Shown: positions 29,948 to 39,400 of the stretch, in pieces | How the letters are laid out: each line of letters starts with the position of its first letter | Numbering within the stretch: the stretch's first letter is position 1 | Assembly (NCBI GenBank): GCA_017305935.1 | Contig: JAFKJU010000007.1 | Location: forward strand, 1-64,000 | Length of the DNA: 64,000 bases | Direction of reading: 5' to 3' | From: Hyphomicrobiales bacterium | Lineage (GTDB): Bacteria > Pseudomonadota > Alphaproteobacteria > Rhizobiales > Rhizobiaceae | Position numbers and translations under genes: made by a program | The notes under the pieces: model-generated | The model's database searches: none | What the model saw: only the letters and a program-made list of their open reading frames with translations | Told to the model about the DNA's origin: nothing

Positions 29948-32146
29948 ATGAACCGGCTGTTGCTCGCCCGCACCCCGGAACAGGAGCCACCGGAAGCCGG
30001 GATTTCGATCGATGTCGCTGTCATCCTCGGCATCGTCAGGCGGCAATGGAAGGCGGGCCTGGTGACGCTTGCGGCCGTCTGCCTGCTCGCCATCGCCTAT
30101 CTGCTCACCGCCATGCCACTCTACAACGCCTCGGTCGGCGTGCTGATCGATCGCAGCACTTCCGACATGACGCAAAGGCTGTCGACGCTCGGCGGGGCGG
30201 TGGACGACGAGGCCTCCGTGCTCAGCCAGATCGAGCTGATCAGGTCCGAAACCATCGGGCTTGCGGCGGTCGACAGGTTACAGCTGGAGCGGGATGCGGA
30301 TTTCATGGCGCCGGTCCGCTCCGTCGGGGCGCTACCGCGTCGGCTGCTCGGCGCCCTGCGCGGCATGTTTTCAGCGGCACGTGAGACAAGCAGCAACGTG
30401 CGCGACCGGCGGCAGGCGCTCGCCATCGTGCAGGAGGGGCTTGATGTCGAGCGGGTCGGGCGCAGCTATGTGCTGACCATCTCCTTCGAATCCCCCTCGC
30501 CCGAGCATGCCCGCGCCGTCGCCACCGCTGTCGCCGAGGCCTATCTCGCCGACAAGCTTGAAGCGCGCTATGCGGCGGCGCGGCGCGCGGGCGACTGGCT
30601 GGCCGAGCGCATCGAGGACTTGCGTCGACAGTCGGTGGCGTCGGATTTGGCGGTGCAGCGCTTCAAGGCCGAAAACGGACTGTTGCCGGCCAACAACCGG
30701 TCGATGCCCGACCAGCAGGTGGCCGATCTCAATACGGCGCTGATCGTCGCGCGGGCCGATACCGCGAAGGCCAAGGCGCGGCTGGATCGCATCGAGGCGA
30801 TATTGGCGAGCGGCAGCGGCGAGGCCATCGTTGCCGATGCGCTCGACAACGCCGTCATCACCGCGTTTCGCGCCCGCTATCTCGAAGCCTCGAAACGCGA
30901 GGCGGACATCCGCGCCCGCTTCGGCGCCGATCATGCCCAGGCGGTGCGCCTGCGCCGCGACATGCAGGAATTCAGCCGATTGATGGGCGAGGAACTCGGT
31001 CGCATCGCCGAGGGTTATCGCAGCGACCTCGACGTCGCCCGCTCACGCGAGGTCAATCTTACCGAAAACCTGGCGCGGGCGACGCGAGACAGCGCGCTCG
31101 CCGGCGAAAAGCAGGCGGAGTTAGGGGCGCTGGAGCGCAGCGCCGAAAATGATCGCCTTCTGCATGAAAGTTTCTTGCGCCGCTACCAGGATGCGGTTCA
31201 AGGCCAGGATTTTCCGCTGACCGATGCGCGGATCATCACCGAAGCGCGCCTGCCGGAAGGACCGAGCAGCCCGCGCAAGGGGCTGGTCATGGCGCTTGCG
31301 GTGCTGTCCGGTGCGGCCGCGGCCTGCGGCATGGCTCTTCTGCGCGAATATCGCGAGCGGTTTTTCCGCAATGGCGGGCAGATCCGCAGCCTGCTCGGCC
31401 TCGAATATCTCGGTGCGATACCGCTCACCGAGACAGGGAACGACCTCGCCCGCCACGCGCTCGATTTCCCGCTTTCGGGCTTCACAGAGACGCTGCGCAA
31501 TTGCCGGCTCGCCATCGATATCCGGCTGCGCAAACAGGCGAAAGTCATCGGCGTCGTTTCCACTCTTCCCGGCGAGGGAAAGACGACACTGGCGGTCAAT
31601 CTGGCGCAGGTTCTGGCCGCCGGCCGTCGGACGCTGCTGATCGATGCCGACCTGCGCAATCCGGGCGCCAGCCGGATGATCGGCCTGTCGGCGCGACCGG
31701 GGCTCGTCGAGGTGCTGACCGAAGGCCTGCCGCTAAGCCAAGCGCGGGCGCAACAGGGCGCGCTGCATATCCTGCCCGCCGCCGCGCACCGTCCCATCAG
31801 CCATTCAGCCGAATTGTTGACCTCGGCGGCGATGGCGCGCCTCCTGCAGGAGGCCGGCCACGACTACGATTACATCCTGCTCGACCTGCCGCCGCTGGCG
31901 CCGGTTATCGACAGCCGGGCGATGGCCGGCATCATCGACGGCTTCATCCTCGCCATCGAATGGGGCGGCCCGTCACGCGTCCTGGTGCGCGACACGCTGG
32001 TCGGCGCCGGCATCATCGAGGATCGCTGCCTCGGCGCGGTACTGACCAAGGTCGACCGGCAGCAGATGCCGGCCTATGCCGCCGCCGATTCCAGCGAGGC
32101 CTATGGCGACCGCTACGGCGCCTATCTCAGCGACCGGCCGGCCTGA
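29948..32146 (+). CDS. Wzc/ExoP-type polysaccharide co-polymerase and tyrosine kinase
   Basis: The 732-residue protein has a Wzz domain between two membrane helices (about 37-58 and 443-463), long periplasmic coiled coils, and a cytosolic BY-kinase domain with Walker A STLPGEGKTTLAV (about 537-549), Walker A' RTLLIDADLRNP (about 560-571) and Walker B ILLDLPP (about 640-646). The C-terminus is tyrosine-rich (AYAAADSSEAYGDRYGAYL), the autophosphorylation cluster. It sets chain length and couples polymerisation to export through the OPX protein at 27430. Confidence 0.93.
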   Translation: MNRLLLARTPEQEPPEAGISIDVAVILGIVRRQWKAGLVTLAAVCLLAIAYLLTAMPLYNASVGVLIDRSTSDMTQRLSTLGGAVDDEASVLSQIELIRSETIGLAAVDRLQLERDADFMAPVRSVGALPRRLLGALRGMFSAARETSSNVRDRRQALAIVQEGLDVERVGRSYVLTISFESPSPEHARAVATAVAEAYLADKLEARYAAARRAGDWLAERIEDLRRQSVASDLAVQRFKAENGLLPANNRSMPDQQVADLNTALIVARADTAKAKARLDRIEAILASGSGEAIVADALDNAVITAFRARYLEASKREADIRARFGADHAQAVRLRRDMQEFSRLMGEELGRIAEGYRSDLDVARSREVNLTENLARATRDSALAGEKQAELGALERSAENDRLLHESFLRRYQDAVQGQDFPLTDARIITEARLPEGPSSPRKGLVMALAVLSGAAAACGMALLREYRERFFRNGGQIRSLLGLEYLGAIPLTETGNDLARHALDFPLSGFTETLRNCRLAIDIRLRKQAKVIGVVSTLPGEGKTTLAVNLAQVLAAGRRTLLIDADLRNPGASRMIGLSARPGLVEVLTEGLPLSQARAQQGALHILPAAAHRPISHSAELLTSAAMARLLQEAGHDYDYILLDLPPLAPVIDSRAMAGIIDGFILAIEWGGPSRVLVRDTLVGAGIIEDRCLGAVLTKVDRQQMPAYAAADSSEAYGDRYGAYLSDRPA

Positions 32147-32168
32147 TGAAAGCAGGCACGCAATGCCG

Positions 32169-32203
32169 AAAGCCCCTTCCTCGCGAGGGGAAGAAGGGGC
32201 TTT
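32169..32203 (+). terminator. Probable terminator after the Wzc-like gene
   Basis: A 10-bp perfect stem (AAAGCCCCTT with AAGGGGCTTT) follows the stop by 22 bp. The T tract is short and forms part of the stem, so it may work in both directions between the convergent genes. Confidence 0.55.
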
Positions 32204-32238
32204 GGACAACGCCTGTCTTCCAAATGCCAACGCCCGCC

Positions 32239-33141
32239 TCATGAGGCGACAAGCGCCTGCCGGGCGGTCTCGACCACGGCGCGCGTCAGATCGGAAAGCT
32301 GGTCGGCGGCCATGCGGTTGATCTGCCAGAACAGAGGGATATCGACGGTGACGCCGGGGACGATATCCACCAGCCGGCCGCTGGCAAGGTGATCGCGCAC
32401 AAGCGCCTGCGGGTTCATGCCCCAGCCCATGCCCGAGAGCGCCGCCTCGACGAAGCCTTGGGTCGAGGGCAGCCAGTGGGTCGGCACCGACAGATCCGCG
32501 CCGGTGACCTGCCGCACCCAACCGGCCTGTAGCCGATCTTTCTGGTCGAAGGTGATCGCCGGGGCGTTCAACAACGCTTCCGCCGTCACGCCTCGCGGAA
32601 AATACCGCGCCATGAAATCCGGGCTGGCGGTGGCGCGATAACGCAAACTGCCAAGCGACAGACGGCGGCAGCCCTGCACCGGCTTTTCCAGCCCTGTGAC
32701 GGCGGCAAGCACCCGGCCGCGCCGCAGCCATTCGGCGGTGTGATCCTGATCGTCGACGGCAATGCCGAGCAGGTAATCGCTGGAGCGGGCAAAGCGGGCA
32801 GCGGCGGCAAGGAACCAGGTGCCGAGGCTGTCGGCATTGGTAGCGATCTGCACCGTGACGCGCTCCGCCGGTTCGCCGGACGGCGCCAGTGCGGGCAATT
32901 GCCCGGCCAGCCGCCCCTCCAGCATCTCCACCTGCTCGACATGGCGGCAGAGCCATTGCCCCTGCTCCGTCGCCGTGCAGGGATTGCCGCGCACGATCAG
33001 CACTGCGCCCAGCCGGTCCTCCAGCTGTTTGACCCGTTGCGACACCGCCGAGGGTGTGACGTTCAGCCGTCGTGCCGCCCGGTCGAAGCTGCCGGTCTGG
33101 ACCACGGCGGCAACCGCCTTCAACGCCGGATAATCGAACAT
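32239..33141 (-). CDS. ArgP/LysG-type LysR regulator
   Basis: The 300-residue protein starts MFDYPALKAVAAVVQTGSFD with a LysR helix-turn-helix (RAARRLNVTPSAVSQRVKQL, about 21-40), followed by a periplasmic-binding-like effector domain. The N-terminus and the divergent lysE-type gene mark it as ArgP/LysG, which senses basic amino acids and switches on the exporter. The 92-bp shared region holds the AT-rich dyad TTAAT...ATTAA expected for LysR binding. Confidence 0.92.
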   Translation of the reverse strand: MFDYPALKAVAAVVQTGSFDRAARRLNVTPSAVSQRVKQLEDRLGAVLIVRGNPCTATEQGQWLCRHVEQVEMLEGRLAGQLPALAPSGEPAERVTVQIATNADSLGTWFLAAAARFARSSDYLLGIAVDDQDHTAEWLRRGRVLAAVTGLEKPVQGCRRLSLGSLRYRATASPDFMARYFPRGVTAEALLNAPAITFDQKDRLQAGWVRQVTGADLSVPTHWLPSTQGFVEAALSGMGWGMNPQALVRDHLASGRLVDIVPGVTVDIPLFWQINRMAADQLSDLTRAVVETARQALVAS

Positions 33142-33233
33142 GTCGTTAATTTTCCTAATCTCTATTTAGCAGGATTAATTAGCCTAAACTCGCTCCGACA
33201 GCTAGGCAGGCGGGCGTGTCCCCAGGAGTTTTC

Positions 33234-33842
33234 ATGTCGCCTTCCGTTTACATGACCGGTCTTTCCATGGGCCTCGGCCTCATCGTCGCCATCGGCGCGC
33301 AGAACGCCTTCGTGCTGCGGCAGGGCCTGAAGCGGGAGCATGTCCTGCCGGTCGTGCTGGCCTGCGCGCTTTCCGATGCGCTGCTGATCGCGCTCGGCGT
33401 CACCAGCCTGGCGCAGGTGATCGCGCTCATGCCCTGGCTGGAGCCGGCGATGCGCTATGGCGGCGCGGCCTTCCTGCTCTGGTATGCTCTGCGCAGCCTC
33501 AGATCGGCAATGACCTCCACCGATGCGCTGAAGGTCGACAACGGCATCGGCACACCGCTCAAGGCGACGCTCGCCACCTGCCTGGCGCTGACCTGGCTCA
33601 ATCCGCATGTCTGGCTGGATACGGTGGCGCTGCTCGGCTCGATCGCGACGCAATTTTCCGGCGAGAGGCTGGCCTTCGCGCTCGGCGCTACCAGCGCCTC
33701 CTTCCTGTTCTTCTTCGGGCTCGGTTATGGCGCGCGCTATCTGAGCCCGCTGTTTGCCCAGCCGCTCGCCTGGCGCATCCTTGACGGGTTGATCGCCGTG
33801 GTCATGGGCTCGATTGCGGCTCGTCTGGTGCTTGGCGGCTGA
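33234..33842 (+). CDS. LysE/ArgO-family amino-acid exporter
   Basis: The 202-residue membrane protein begins MSPSVYMTGLSMGLGLIVAI, then GAQNAFVLRQGLKREH, the LysE-family start motif, and has five to six hydrophobic segments with the conserved LTWLNPHVWLDTVALLGS. It exports lysine or arginine and related basic amino acids. The ATG at 33234 has AGGAG six bases ahead, better than an upstream GTG. Regulation by the divergent ArgP-like protein is likely. Confidence 0.92.
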   Translation: MSPSVYMTGLSMGLGLIVAIGAQNAFVLRQGLKREHVLPVVLACALSDALLIALGVTSLAQVIALMPWLEPAMRYGGAAFLLWYALRSLRSAMTSTDALKVDNGIGTPLKATLATCLALTWLNPHVWLDTVALLGSIATQFSGERLAFALGATSASFLFFFGLGYGARYLSPLFAQPLAWRILDGLIAVVMGSIAARLVLGG

Positions 33843-33922
33843 CAAAAATCATCCTCCGCCGTCCGCACCCCTCCCGTTCGCTTCTACCATCGAAGCCTTT
33901 GAAGGACGAAAGGAGAGACGGC

Positions 33923-33961
33923 ATGAAACTCGATCCGACCGGACGCGGAGGCCAACCGTGA
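33923..33961 (+). CDS. 12-residue leader ORF before the SGNH gene
   Basis: A short frame MKLDPTGRGGQP has a strong AAAGGAGAG eight bases upstream and its TGA overlaps the ATG of the next gene (TGATG). The large gene itself has no comparable ribosome site, so it may be translated by re-initiation. Alternatively it is the true N-terminus of the large gene, shifted by a frame change. Confidence 0.45.
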   Translation: MKLDPTGRGGQP

Positions 33962-35580
33962 TGCTCGGCCTTCCCATGGACCTTCTCGGCGCGGCGACGC
34001 TGCGCCTTCCCCACGGCGCACCGGACTGGGTGGCGCGCGACATGGCTGGCCTGCCGGCCCTGCTGATGCTCGATGCCGCCAATAATCGCGGCTGGTTCGA
34101 TGGCGCGGTCTTCGCAAGCGAATCCGCCACCCTTGCGGCAATCAACGGCGTGGCCAGCGGCATCACCCGCACGATCGGCGACTACGTTGCGGCAGATGCG
34201 CCGGAACTGCTCGCCAATGGCGACCTGTCCGCCGGCCTCGGCGACTGGACGGCGGTGAACGGCGCGACGGCCGCCGTCAATGCCGGCGCTCTGGAAATGA
34301 GCGGCAGCGGACTGACCAACCCCTCCATCCGCTCCGGCGCGATCCCCACCGTGCAGGGCAAGGCCTATCGCATGAAGGCCACCTATCGGCGCGGCACCAG
34401 CTCGTCCAGCCCGCTGGTCGTCTCCAGCCGCGCGACATCGCTTTCGCCTGTCGGTAACAGCTTGCCGGCCAATGCCACCACCGCCAACATCACCCAGCAG
34501 CGGATTTTCGCGGCCGAAGCCACTGCGTCCTACATCGCGCTGCGCACCGCCAGCGGCCCCAACGGCACCGTCATCGGCGACGATTTCTCGGTGAAGGAGG
34601 CAGCCGCGTTTCGCGGTTTTTCAGCACCGGAATTCACCGCCCTCCTGCGGTTTCGCATGCCGGCCAGCCTGCCGGCCGCGACTCGTGTGCTGTTTTCCTT
34701 CGACGATGGCGGGGCGCGCAATCGCTACCGCATCGGCCTGAATACGGACGGCACGCTGTCGATCCTGCTCGACAGCAACGGCGTCAACCGCATCACGCTG
34801 ACGATACCCGCCGCATTGGTGACGCTGAATGGCGAGCACCGGCTGCACCTTTCGAGCAATGGCGCCACGCGGTTTCTGGCGGCGCTCGATGGCACAAACC
34901 TGTTCGGCAGCCAAGTCGGCTCGATGGTGCCGGCGGGGGCGGCCTGGCTGCGGCTCGGCACCTCGCCGGCCGGCGGCGAGGACTGGACCGGGCAGATCCT
35001 CGATGCTGCCTTCTTCAATCGCGAGGTGGTGCCGGGCTGGTTCGTCTGGGCGGTGGGCGACAGCTATGTCGCCAGCATCGGCGGCGCCTCCGTCGAGCAG
35101 GGCGTGGAGGCGTCTTCCAGCCGGCAGGTGCTGGCGACCGGCATCAGCGGCAGCGCCATCGCCGCCCAGCTTGCCGCCATGCAGCCGAACCCCGGCCTTG
35201 CCGGCTGCCCGCTTGTCCATTGGGATGGCGACGCCAATGGCGTCAGCGTCGAGGAAGACAAGGCGATCTTCGAGGCGATGGCAACGTTTTGCCCGCGCCA
35301 TGTCTTCGTCGGCGCGACTCGCCGCGCCAATAACGCCGCTCTGGCCGGTGCGGTCGACCAGCGCAATGGCTGGCTGGCGAGCCGCTTCGGGGCGCGTTAT
35401 CTCGATCCGCATCCGGCGCTGGCGGCGCTGTCGGACGGCTCGTCCGGCGATCTGGCCGCGCTGGCCGCAAACCGCGTGCCGCCCTCCTGCCTGCAGGGCG
35501 ACGGCGTGCATCTGACGCCGGCCGCCATGGCCGTTATCGGCGGGGCGATTGCAGCGAAGCTGACGGCGCTCGGTTTCTGA
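33961..35580 (+). CDS. SGNH-hydrolase-like protein with carbohydrate-binding part
   Basis: The 539-residue protein has a central region LLANGDLSAGLGDWTAVNGA (about 82-101), typical of a CBM4/9-type carbohydrate-binding module, a concanavalin/LamG-like domain (about 210-360) and a C-terminal SGNH-like domain with WAVGDSYVAS (about 363-372) and the late GDGVHLTPAAMA (about 512-523) holding the expected Asp-x-x-His. No signal peptide is seen. It could deacylate or trim exopolysaccharide, in line with its place in the polysaccharide region; the substrate is unknown. Confidence 0.75.
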   Translation: MLGLPMDLLGAATLRLPHGAPDWVARDMAGLPALLMLDAANNRGWFDGAVFASESATLAAINGVASGITRTIGDYVAADAPELLANGDLSAGLGDWTAVNGATAAVNAGALEMSGSGLTNPSIRSGAIPTVQGKAYRMKATYRRGTSSSSPLVVSSRATSLSPVGNSLPANATTANITQQRIFAAEATASYIALRTASGPNGTVIGDDFSVKEAAAFRGFSAPEFTALLRFRMPASLPAATRVLFSFDDGGARNRYRIGLNTDGTLSILLDSNGVNRITLTIPAALVTLNGEHRLHLSSNGATRFLAALDGTNLFGSQVGSMVPAGAAWLRLGTSPAGGEDWTGQILDAAFFNREVVPGWFVWAVGDSYVASIGGASVEQGVEASSSRQVLATGISGSAIAAQLAAMQPNPGLAGCPLVHWDGDANGVSVEEDKAIFEAMATFCPRHVFVGATRRANNAALAGAVDQRNGWLASRFGARYLDPHPALAALSDGSSGDLAALAANRVPPSCLQGDGVHLTPAAMAVIGGAIAAKLTALGF

Positions 35581-35583
35581 TCA

Positions 35584-36486
35584 TCAGAGCGGAAGGCCGG
35601 ACAGGCGCGCCAGCATCGCGCGCCTGTCCTCCGGCGTCGGCAGGTTGCGCAAGACACGGTCGAATTCCTGCAGTTTGGCGCCGACCAGGAAGCGATACCA
35701 GAACCCCTGCAGGCCATGATAGATCAGCCCTTCCCGCCCGTCGAGAAAGCCGAACTGGCAGATATAACGAAACAGGAAATAGCCGAGGGCGGCGATTGGA
35801 AACGGCAGGCGATTATAGACCCTCTCCTTCACCGCACGCTTGAAGGCGGCCTGCCGCGAGGCCAGATGTTGCGCCTCCGCCGCCGCCAGTCCATAGCGGC
35901 GTGCCAGCACGTCGACCGCCTCGCGGGTGGCATAGGCATTGTGCTTGGCGGTGAAGGCGGTGAGATCGCCGAGATTGTCATCCGTGAAGGGGGCATCGAA
36001 GAGGACAGCGCGGCCGTTGGTCAGCGTCATATGCTCGTCCATCCAGCGATCCTCGACCCGCGCCTGCCCGCGTCGCCACAGGCGCAGCAGGATCAACGGA
36101 TAGCGCCCGCCATGACGGATCCAGCGTCCGAGGAAGATGTGACGGCGGCGCAGGTTGATGCCGGTGATTTCGGGCGGGAGGTTCGGAAGCTTCGCGGCGA
36201 TTTCAGCCGCCAGCGCTGGCTCCACCACCTCGTCGGCATCGAGACGCATCACCCAGTCGGTGGTGACGGATGCGTGCTCCAGCGCCCATTGCAATTGCCG
36301 CGCCTGATTGACGAAGGCATGTTGCAGCACGGTGGCGCCACGGGCACGGGCGATTTCCACCGTGCGGTCCGTCGAGAAGGAATCGATGACGAATATCTGC
36401 GTGGCGATGGCGGCGATGCTGTCGAGGGCGCGGACGATGTGGCGCTCCTCGTTATAGGTAAGAATGACGACGGCAAGCGTCGTCAT
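35584..36486 (-). CDS. Family 2 glycosyltransferase (WaaE-like)
   Basis: The 300-residue protein begins MTTLAVVILTYNEERHIVRA, with the GT-A nucleotide-binding start, DSFSTDRT near 37, and the metal-binding DADE in MRLDADEVVEP (about 80-90). The C-terminal part with LPFPIAALGYFLFRYICQFG is membrane-associated. The layout matches WaaE/ KdtX-like and exopolysaccharide transferases. It is the last gene of the leftward polysaccharide operon and its ATG overlaps the WcaF-like stop (TGATG). Confidence 0.88.
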   Translation of the reverse strand: MTTLAVVILTYNEERHIVRALDSIAAIATQIFVIDSFSTDRTVEIARARGATVLQHAFVNQARQLQWALEHASVTTDWVMRLDADEVVEPALAAEIAAKLPNLPPEITGINLRRRHIFLGRWIRHGGRYPLILLRLWRRGQARVEDRWMDEHMTLTNGRAVLFDAPFTDDNLGDLTAFTAKHNAYATREAVDVLARRYGLAAAEAQHLASRQAAFKRAVKERVYNRLPFPIAALGYFLFRYICQFGFLDGREGLIYHGLQGFWYRFLVGAKLQEFDRVLRNLPTPEDRRAMLARLSGLPL

Positions 36487-37046
36487 CACCCACGCTCGCG
36501 GATTTTTCGAGCGGGATTGCCGACATAGACGCCGCCTGCCTCCAGATCGGCAAAGGCGACGGAGCGGGCGCCGAGCACCGCCCGGTCGCCGACGGTCACG
36601 CCCGGCCCGACAAAGGCTTCCGCCGCGATCCAGCAATGGCGGCCGATGCGGATCGGCTTGGCGACGAGTTGGAAATGCGGATCCTCCAATTCATGAGAGC
36701 CGCAGCACAGATGCGCTCCTTGCGAGACGATGGTGCCCTCGCCGATGGTGACAGTCGCCATGTTGTAGCAGGTGACGCCGCCGGCGAGCACCGAGCCGTC
36801 GCCCATGGTCAGGTGTCGCGGAAACCAGATGCGGGCGCTGGCGCGGACATCGGCGCTGCCCTGCATCGTCGCGCCGAAGGCGCGCAACAGGCCGCGCCGC
36901 CACCGCCGGGCAAAGGGCGGCGTCCACGCCGCCAGCAGCAGCCAGGCGAGACGCCAGACCGCCCGGTACAGCCGGTTCCGCCGCGAAAAGCTCGGGCCGC
37001 CCTGGCGCGGGCGCGACAGCGAGGCGTCGAGCGGTTCAACGCGCAT
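36486..37046 (-). CDS. WcaF-like hexapeptide acetyltransferase
   Basis: The 186-residue protein has the WcaF/LbetaH pattern: WRLAWLLLAAWTPPFARRWR at the start, then hexapeptide repeats (SADVRASARIWFPRHLTMGD, GVTCYNMATVTIGEGTIVSQ, HCWIAAEAFVGPGVTVGDRA) and the catalytic-site SHELEDP. It would add O-acetyl groups to the polysaccharide repeat unit. It overlaps the upstream glycosyltransferase gene by 11 bp. Confidence 0.88.
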   Translation of the reverse strand: MRVEPLDASLSRPRQGGPSFSRRNRLYRAVWRLAWLLLAAWTPPFARRWRRGLLRAFGATMQGSADVRASARIWFPRHLTMGDGSVLAGGVTCYNMATVTIGEGTIVSQGAHLCCGSHELEDPHFQLVAKPIRIGRHCWIAAEAFVGPGVTVGDRAVLGARSVAFADLEAGGVYVGNPARKIRERG

Positions 37047-38157
37047 GGCAGACCTCGCTGACAACGGCATCGATGATCGCTGCCTGCGCCTGCGGATTGT
37101 AGCGCGTCTCGATCGCCTCCCTGCAGCGGGCGCGCAGCGCAGCGCTTTTCTTATCCCGCCAGGCAAGCAAGGCTTCCGCCAGCGCCGCCGCATCGCCGGG
37201 CGGAAAGAAGCTGCCGGTTTCTCCGGGAATGATCGCCTCGGCCTCCGGCATCTGCCGGTCCATGTCGCCATGGGTGACGACCGGGGTGCCGTACATCAGC
37301 GAATGGATGGCGCTGAGGCCAATCTTGCCCGGGCTGGCGGTGACATCGCTGGCGAAAATCCAGGCGCCCAGCACCGCCTCTTCATAGATCGCGCCGGGGA
37401 ACAGGATTTTGACGCCGAGTTCTTCGGCTTGGGCTTCCAAAGCGGCGCGCTGCGGCCCCTCGCCGATCAGCACGACATGGGTTTCCATTCCGCGCCCCTT
37501 CAAAAGCCCGGCCGCCTCCAGCAGCAGGTCGAACCGGCAGACCGGCATCAGCCGCGCCGAGCATTGGACGACGAAAGCGGCAGGCGGCAGGCCGAGACGG
37601 CGGCGCACGGCCGCGACACCTTCGGTTTCCAGCCGATGCAGCACATCCCGCGCCGCCGGCCAGTCGAGCGAATTCCACACCGGCACGATCCGTTCGGCTG
37701 GAAAACCACTGGCTGACGCAAGCTGGTGGGCGCGGAGGCCATAGGTCAGGACGCGTTGGCCGAGGCGATAATGCAGCCGCCGCAAAAACGCTTTCCAGCG
37801 CGATTCGCGCTTCAGCCAGCCATGCGCCCAGTAAAGCACCGGCTTGCCCGTCAGGCGGCCGGCAAGGCCGATCAGCCAGCTTGCCGGCATGTTGGGATGG
37901 CCGTGGACGATGAGGGCATCGGCGCTGCGATCCAGCACCGCCGGCCAATAGCCGCCGAGCAGCCAGAACGGCCCGCGCAGGCGAAACCGCAGGGGGCGGA
38001 CGGGGATACGGGCATCGCCGCGAAAGGTTTTTATGCCGGCGACATCGTCGAGGCTGCCCCAGAAGCGGTAATCATGCGCTCCGCTGCAGGCCAGCGCTTC
38101 CATCACCGGGCGGCGATAATGGGGATAGTGGTGATAGATAACGTTGACTCTAGCCAT
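37036..38157 (-). CDS. GT4-family glycosyltransferase
   Basis: The 373-residue protein begins MARVNVIYHHYPHYRRPVME and has a GT-B layout: an N-terminal acceptor domain with VLYWAHGWLKRES, and a donor domain with VLIGEGPQRAALEA and ASPGKIGLSAIHSLMYGTPV, the position of the family E-x7-E motif but with the first Glu replaced (KIGLSAIHS). That change is worth noting because it may alter donor retention. It overlaps both neighbours in the operon. Confidence 0.85.
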   Translation of the reverse strand: MARVNVIYHHYPHYRRPVMEALACSGAHDYRFWGSLDDVAGIKTFRGDARIPVRPLRFRLRGPFWLLGGYWPAVLDRSADALIVHGHPNMPASWLIGLAGRLTGKPVLYWAHGWLKRESRWKAFLRRLHYRLGQRVLTYGLRAHQLASASGFPAERIVPVWNSLDWPAARDVLHRLETEGVAAVRRRLGLPPAAFVVQCSARLMPVCRFDLLLEAAGLLKGRGMETHVVLIGEGPQRAALEAQAEELGVKILFPGAIYEEAVLGAWIFASDVTASPGKIGLSAIHSLMYGTPVVTHGDMDRQMPEAEAIIPGETGSFFPPGDAAALAEALLAWRDKKSAALRARCREAIETRYNPQAQAAIIDAVVSEVCHAR

Positions 38158-39400
38158 CGATGGGCTCCGGCCAGAATGCAGGGAGCCGGGCGGCAGGACG
38201 CGGGTTCGGCAAAGGCCGGCAAAGCGCCATGCCATAGACCGGCAGCAGATAGGTGAAGGTGACCCAGTCATACGGCGTACCGTGCAGGAACAGGCGCGGA
38301 CTGTTGAGGATAAAGAGGGCGGCGATGAATTTTTCCGCATCCCGCCCGTGCCGCAGGGCCTTCAGCGACCAGAGGCCCGGCAGCAGCAGGGCGGCGATGA
38401 TAAAGCAGGCACCGAGGAACAGGCCAAAATCCTGCGCCGCCTGCAATAGCGGGAAATCGAGTTGGCGTGTCATGAAACCCGATCCCGCCCAAGGGTGATC
38501 GGCGATATTTTGCAAGCCGATCTCGCGAAAATAGCGCCGCCCCTCCGCCGAACGCTCCAGTGCATTGGCGCCGGACAGCGAGCCGAGGCCGGTGACGACG
38601 AGTTCGAGTGTCTGCGACAGCCGAGCCCACAGGCCGGGGACGATGACCATTACCGCGACCACCGCGCCGCCTGTGAAAAACGTGCGGCGCAGGCCGCCAG
38701 GCGCGGTCATGCCGCCGCCGAGCGTCAGCAGCACGGTGACCGACACGGCCACCCCTGCCAGCACCGAGCGGGTGCCGGTGCCGAGAATGATAGTGACGGT
38801 GAGCGCCAGCACGCAGAGCGACATCAGTCTCGCCCGGCCGAGATGCACGAAGCTGTAGACCGCCGCCAGCAATCCGCCTGACATGGCATAGGCGCTGAGC
38901 GTGTAGGCGGGATTGTCGAAGGAAACGCGGCCACGACCGCCGGCATAGGCAAACAGCGCCTCGCGATTGAAAAGCAGGAAGGCGACGGCTTCGATCAGGC
39001 CGAGGACGAGGAACGCCTCGACCAACCGCGCCCGGGCGATATCGACATGGGCCATCAGCGCAAACAGCAGCAACGCGAAGGCCAGCCAGGCGATGAATTT
39101 TCCCTCTCCTTGCGCCAGCGCCGCGATGAAGGACATGCCGAGCCACAGGAGCAGCGGCAGGCAGGACGCATAGTGAGACAGGCGCAGCCGCGTTTCGCGC
39201 CGGCAGGCACAGAGCACAATCAGGCCCATGCCGAAGGCCAGAACCACGCCGATTTCGGCAAAGCTGCCCTCGCCCGTGCCGCTCGTCCGCGTCCAGGCGA
39301 GGATATAGCCGGAATAGACCAGCGCCATACCGATCCCGGCGCCGAACAGCAGCCATTGGCGCAGCAGCGGATTTTGCCGGCGGGCGGGTTCAGGACGCAT
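38150..39400 (-). CDS. O-antigen-ligase/Wzy-type polymerase
   Basis: The 416-residue product is an integral membrane protein with about ten to twelve helices and the large periplasmic loop containing YFREIGLQNIADHPWAGSGF (about 290-310), the hallmark region (H-P-x-x-G-x-G) of O-antigen ligase and EPS polymerase proteins. Between a flippase gene and glycosyltransferases it most likely polymerises the repeat unit. Starts at 39400 by overlap with the flippase gene. Confidence 0.87.
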   Translation of the reverse strand: MRPEPARRQNPLLRQWLLFGAGIGMALVYSGYILAWTRTSGTGEGSFAEIGVVLAFGMGLIVLCACRRETRLRLSHYASCLPLLLWLGMSFIAALAQGEGKFIAWLAFALLLFALMAHVDIARARLVEAFLVLGLIEAVAFLLFNREALFAYAGGRGRVSFDNPAYTLSAYAMSGGLLAAVYSFVHLGRARLMSLCVLALTVTIILGTGTRSVLAGVAVSVTVLLTLGGGMTAPGGLRRTFFTGGAVVAVMVIVPGLWARLSQTLELVVTGLGSLSGANALERSAEGRRYFREIGLQNIADHPWAGSGFMTRQLDFPLLQAAQDFGLFLGACFIIAALLLPGLWSLKALRHGRDAEKFIAALFILNSPRLFLHGTPYDWVTFTYLLPVYGMALCRPLPNPRPAARLPAFWPEPIDG

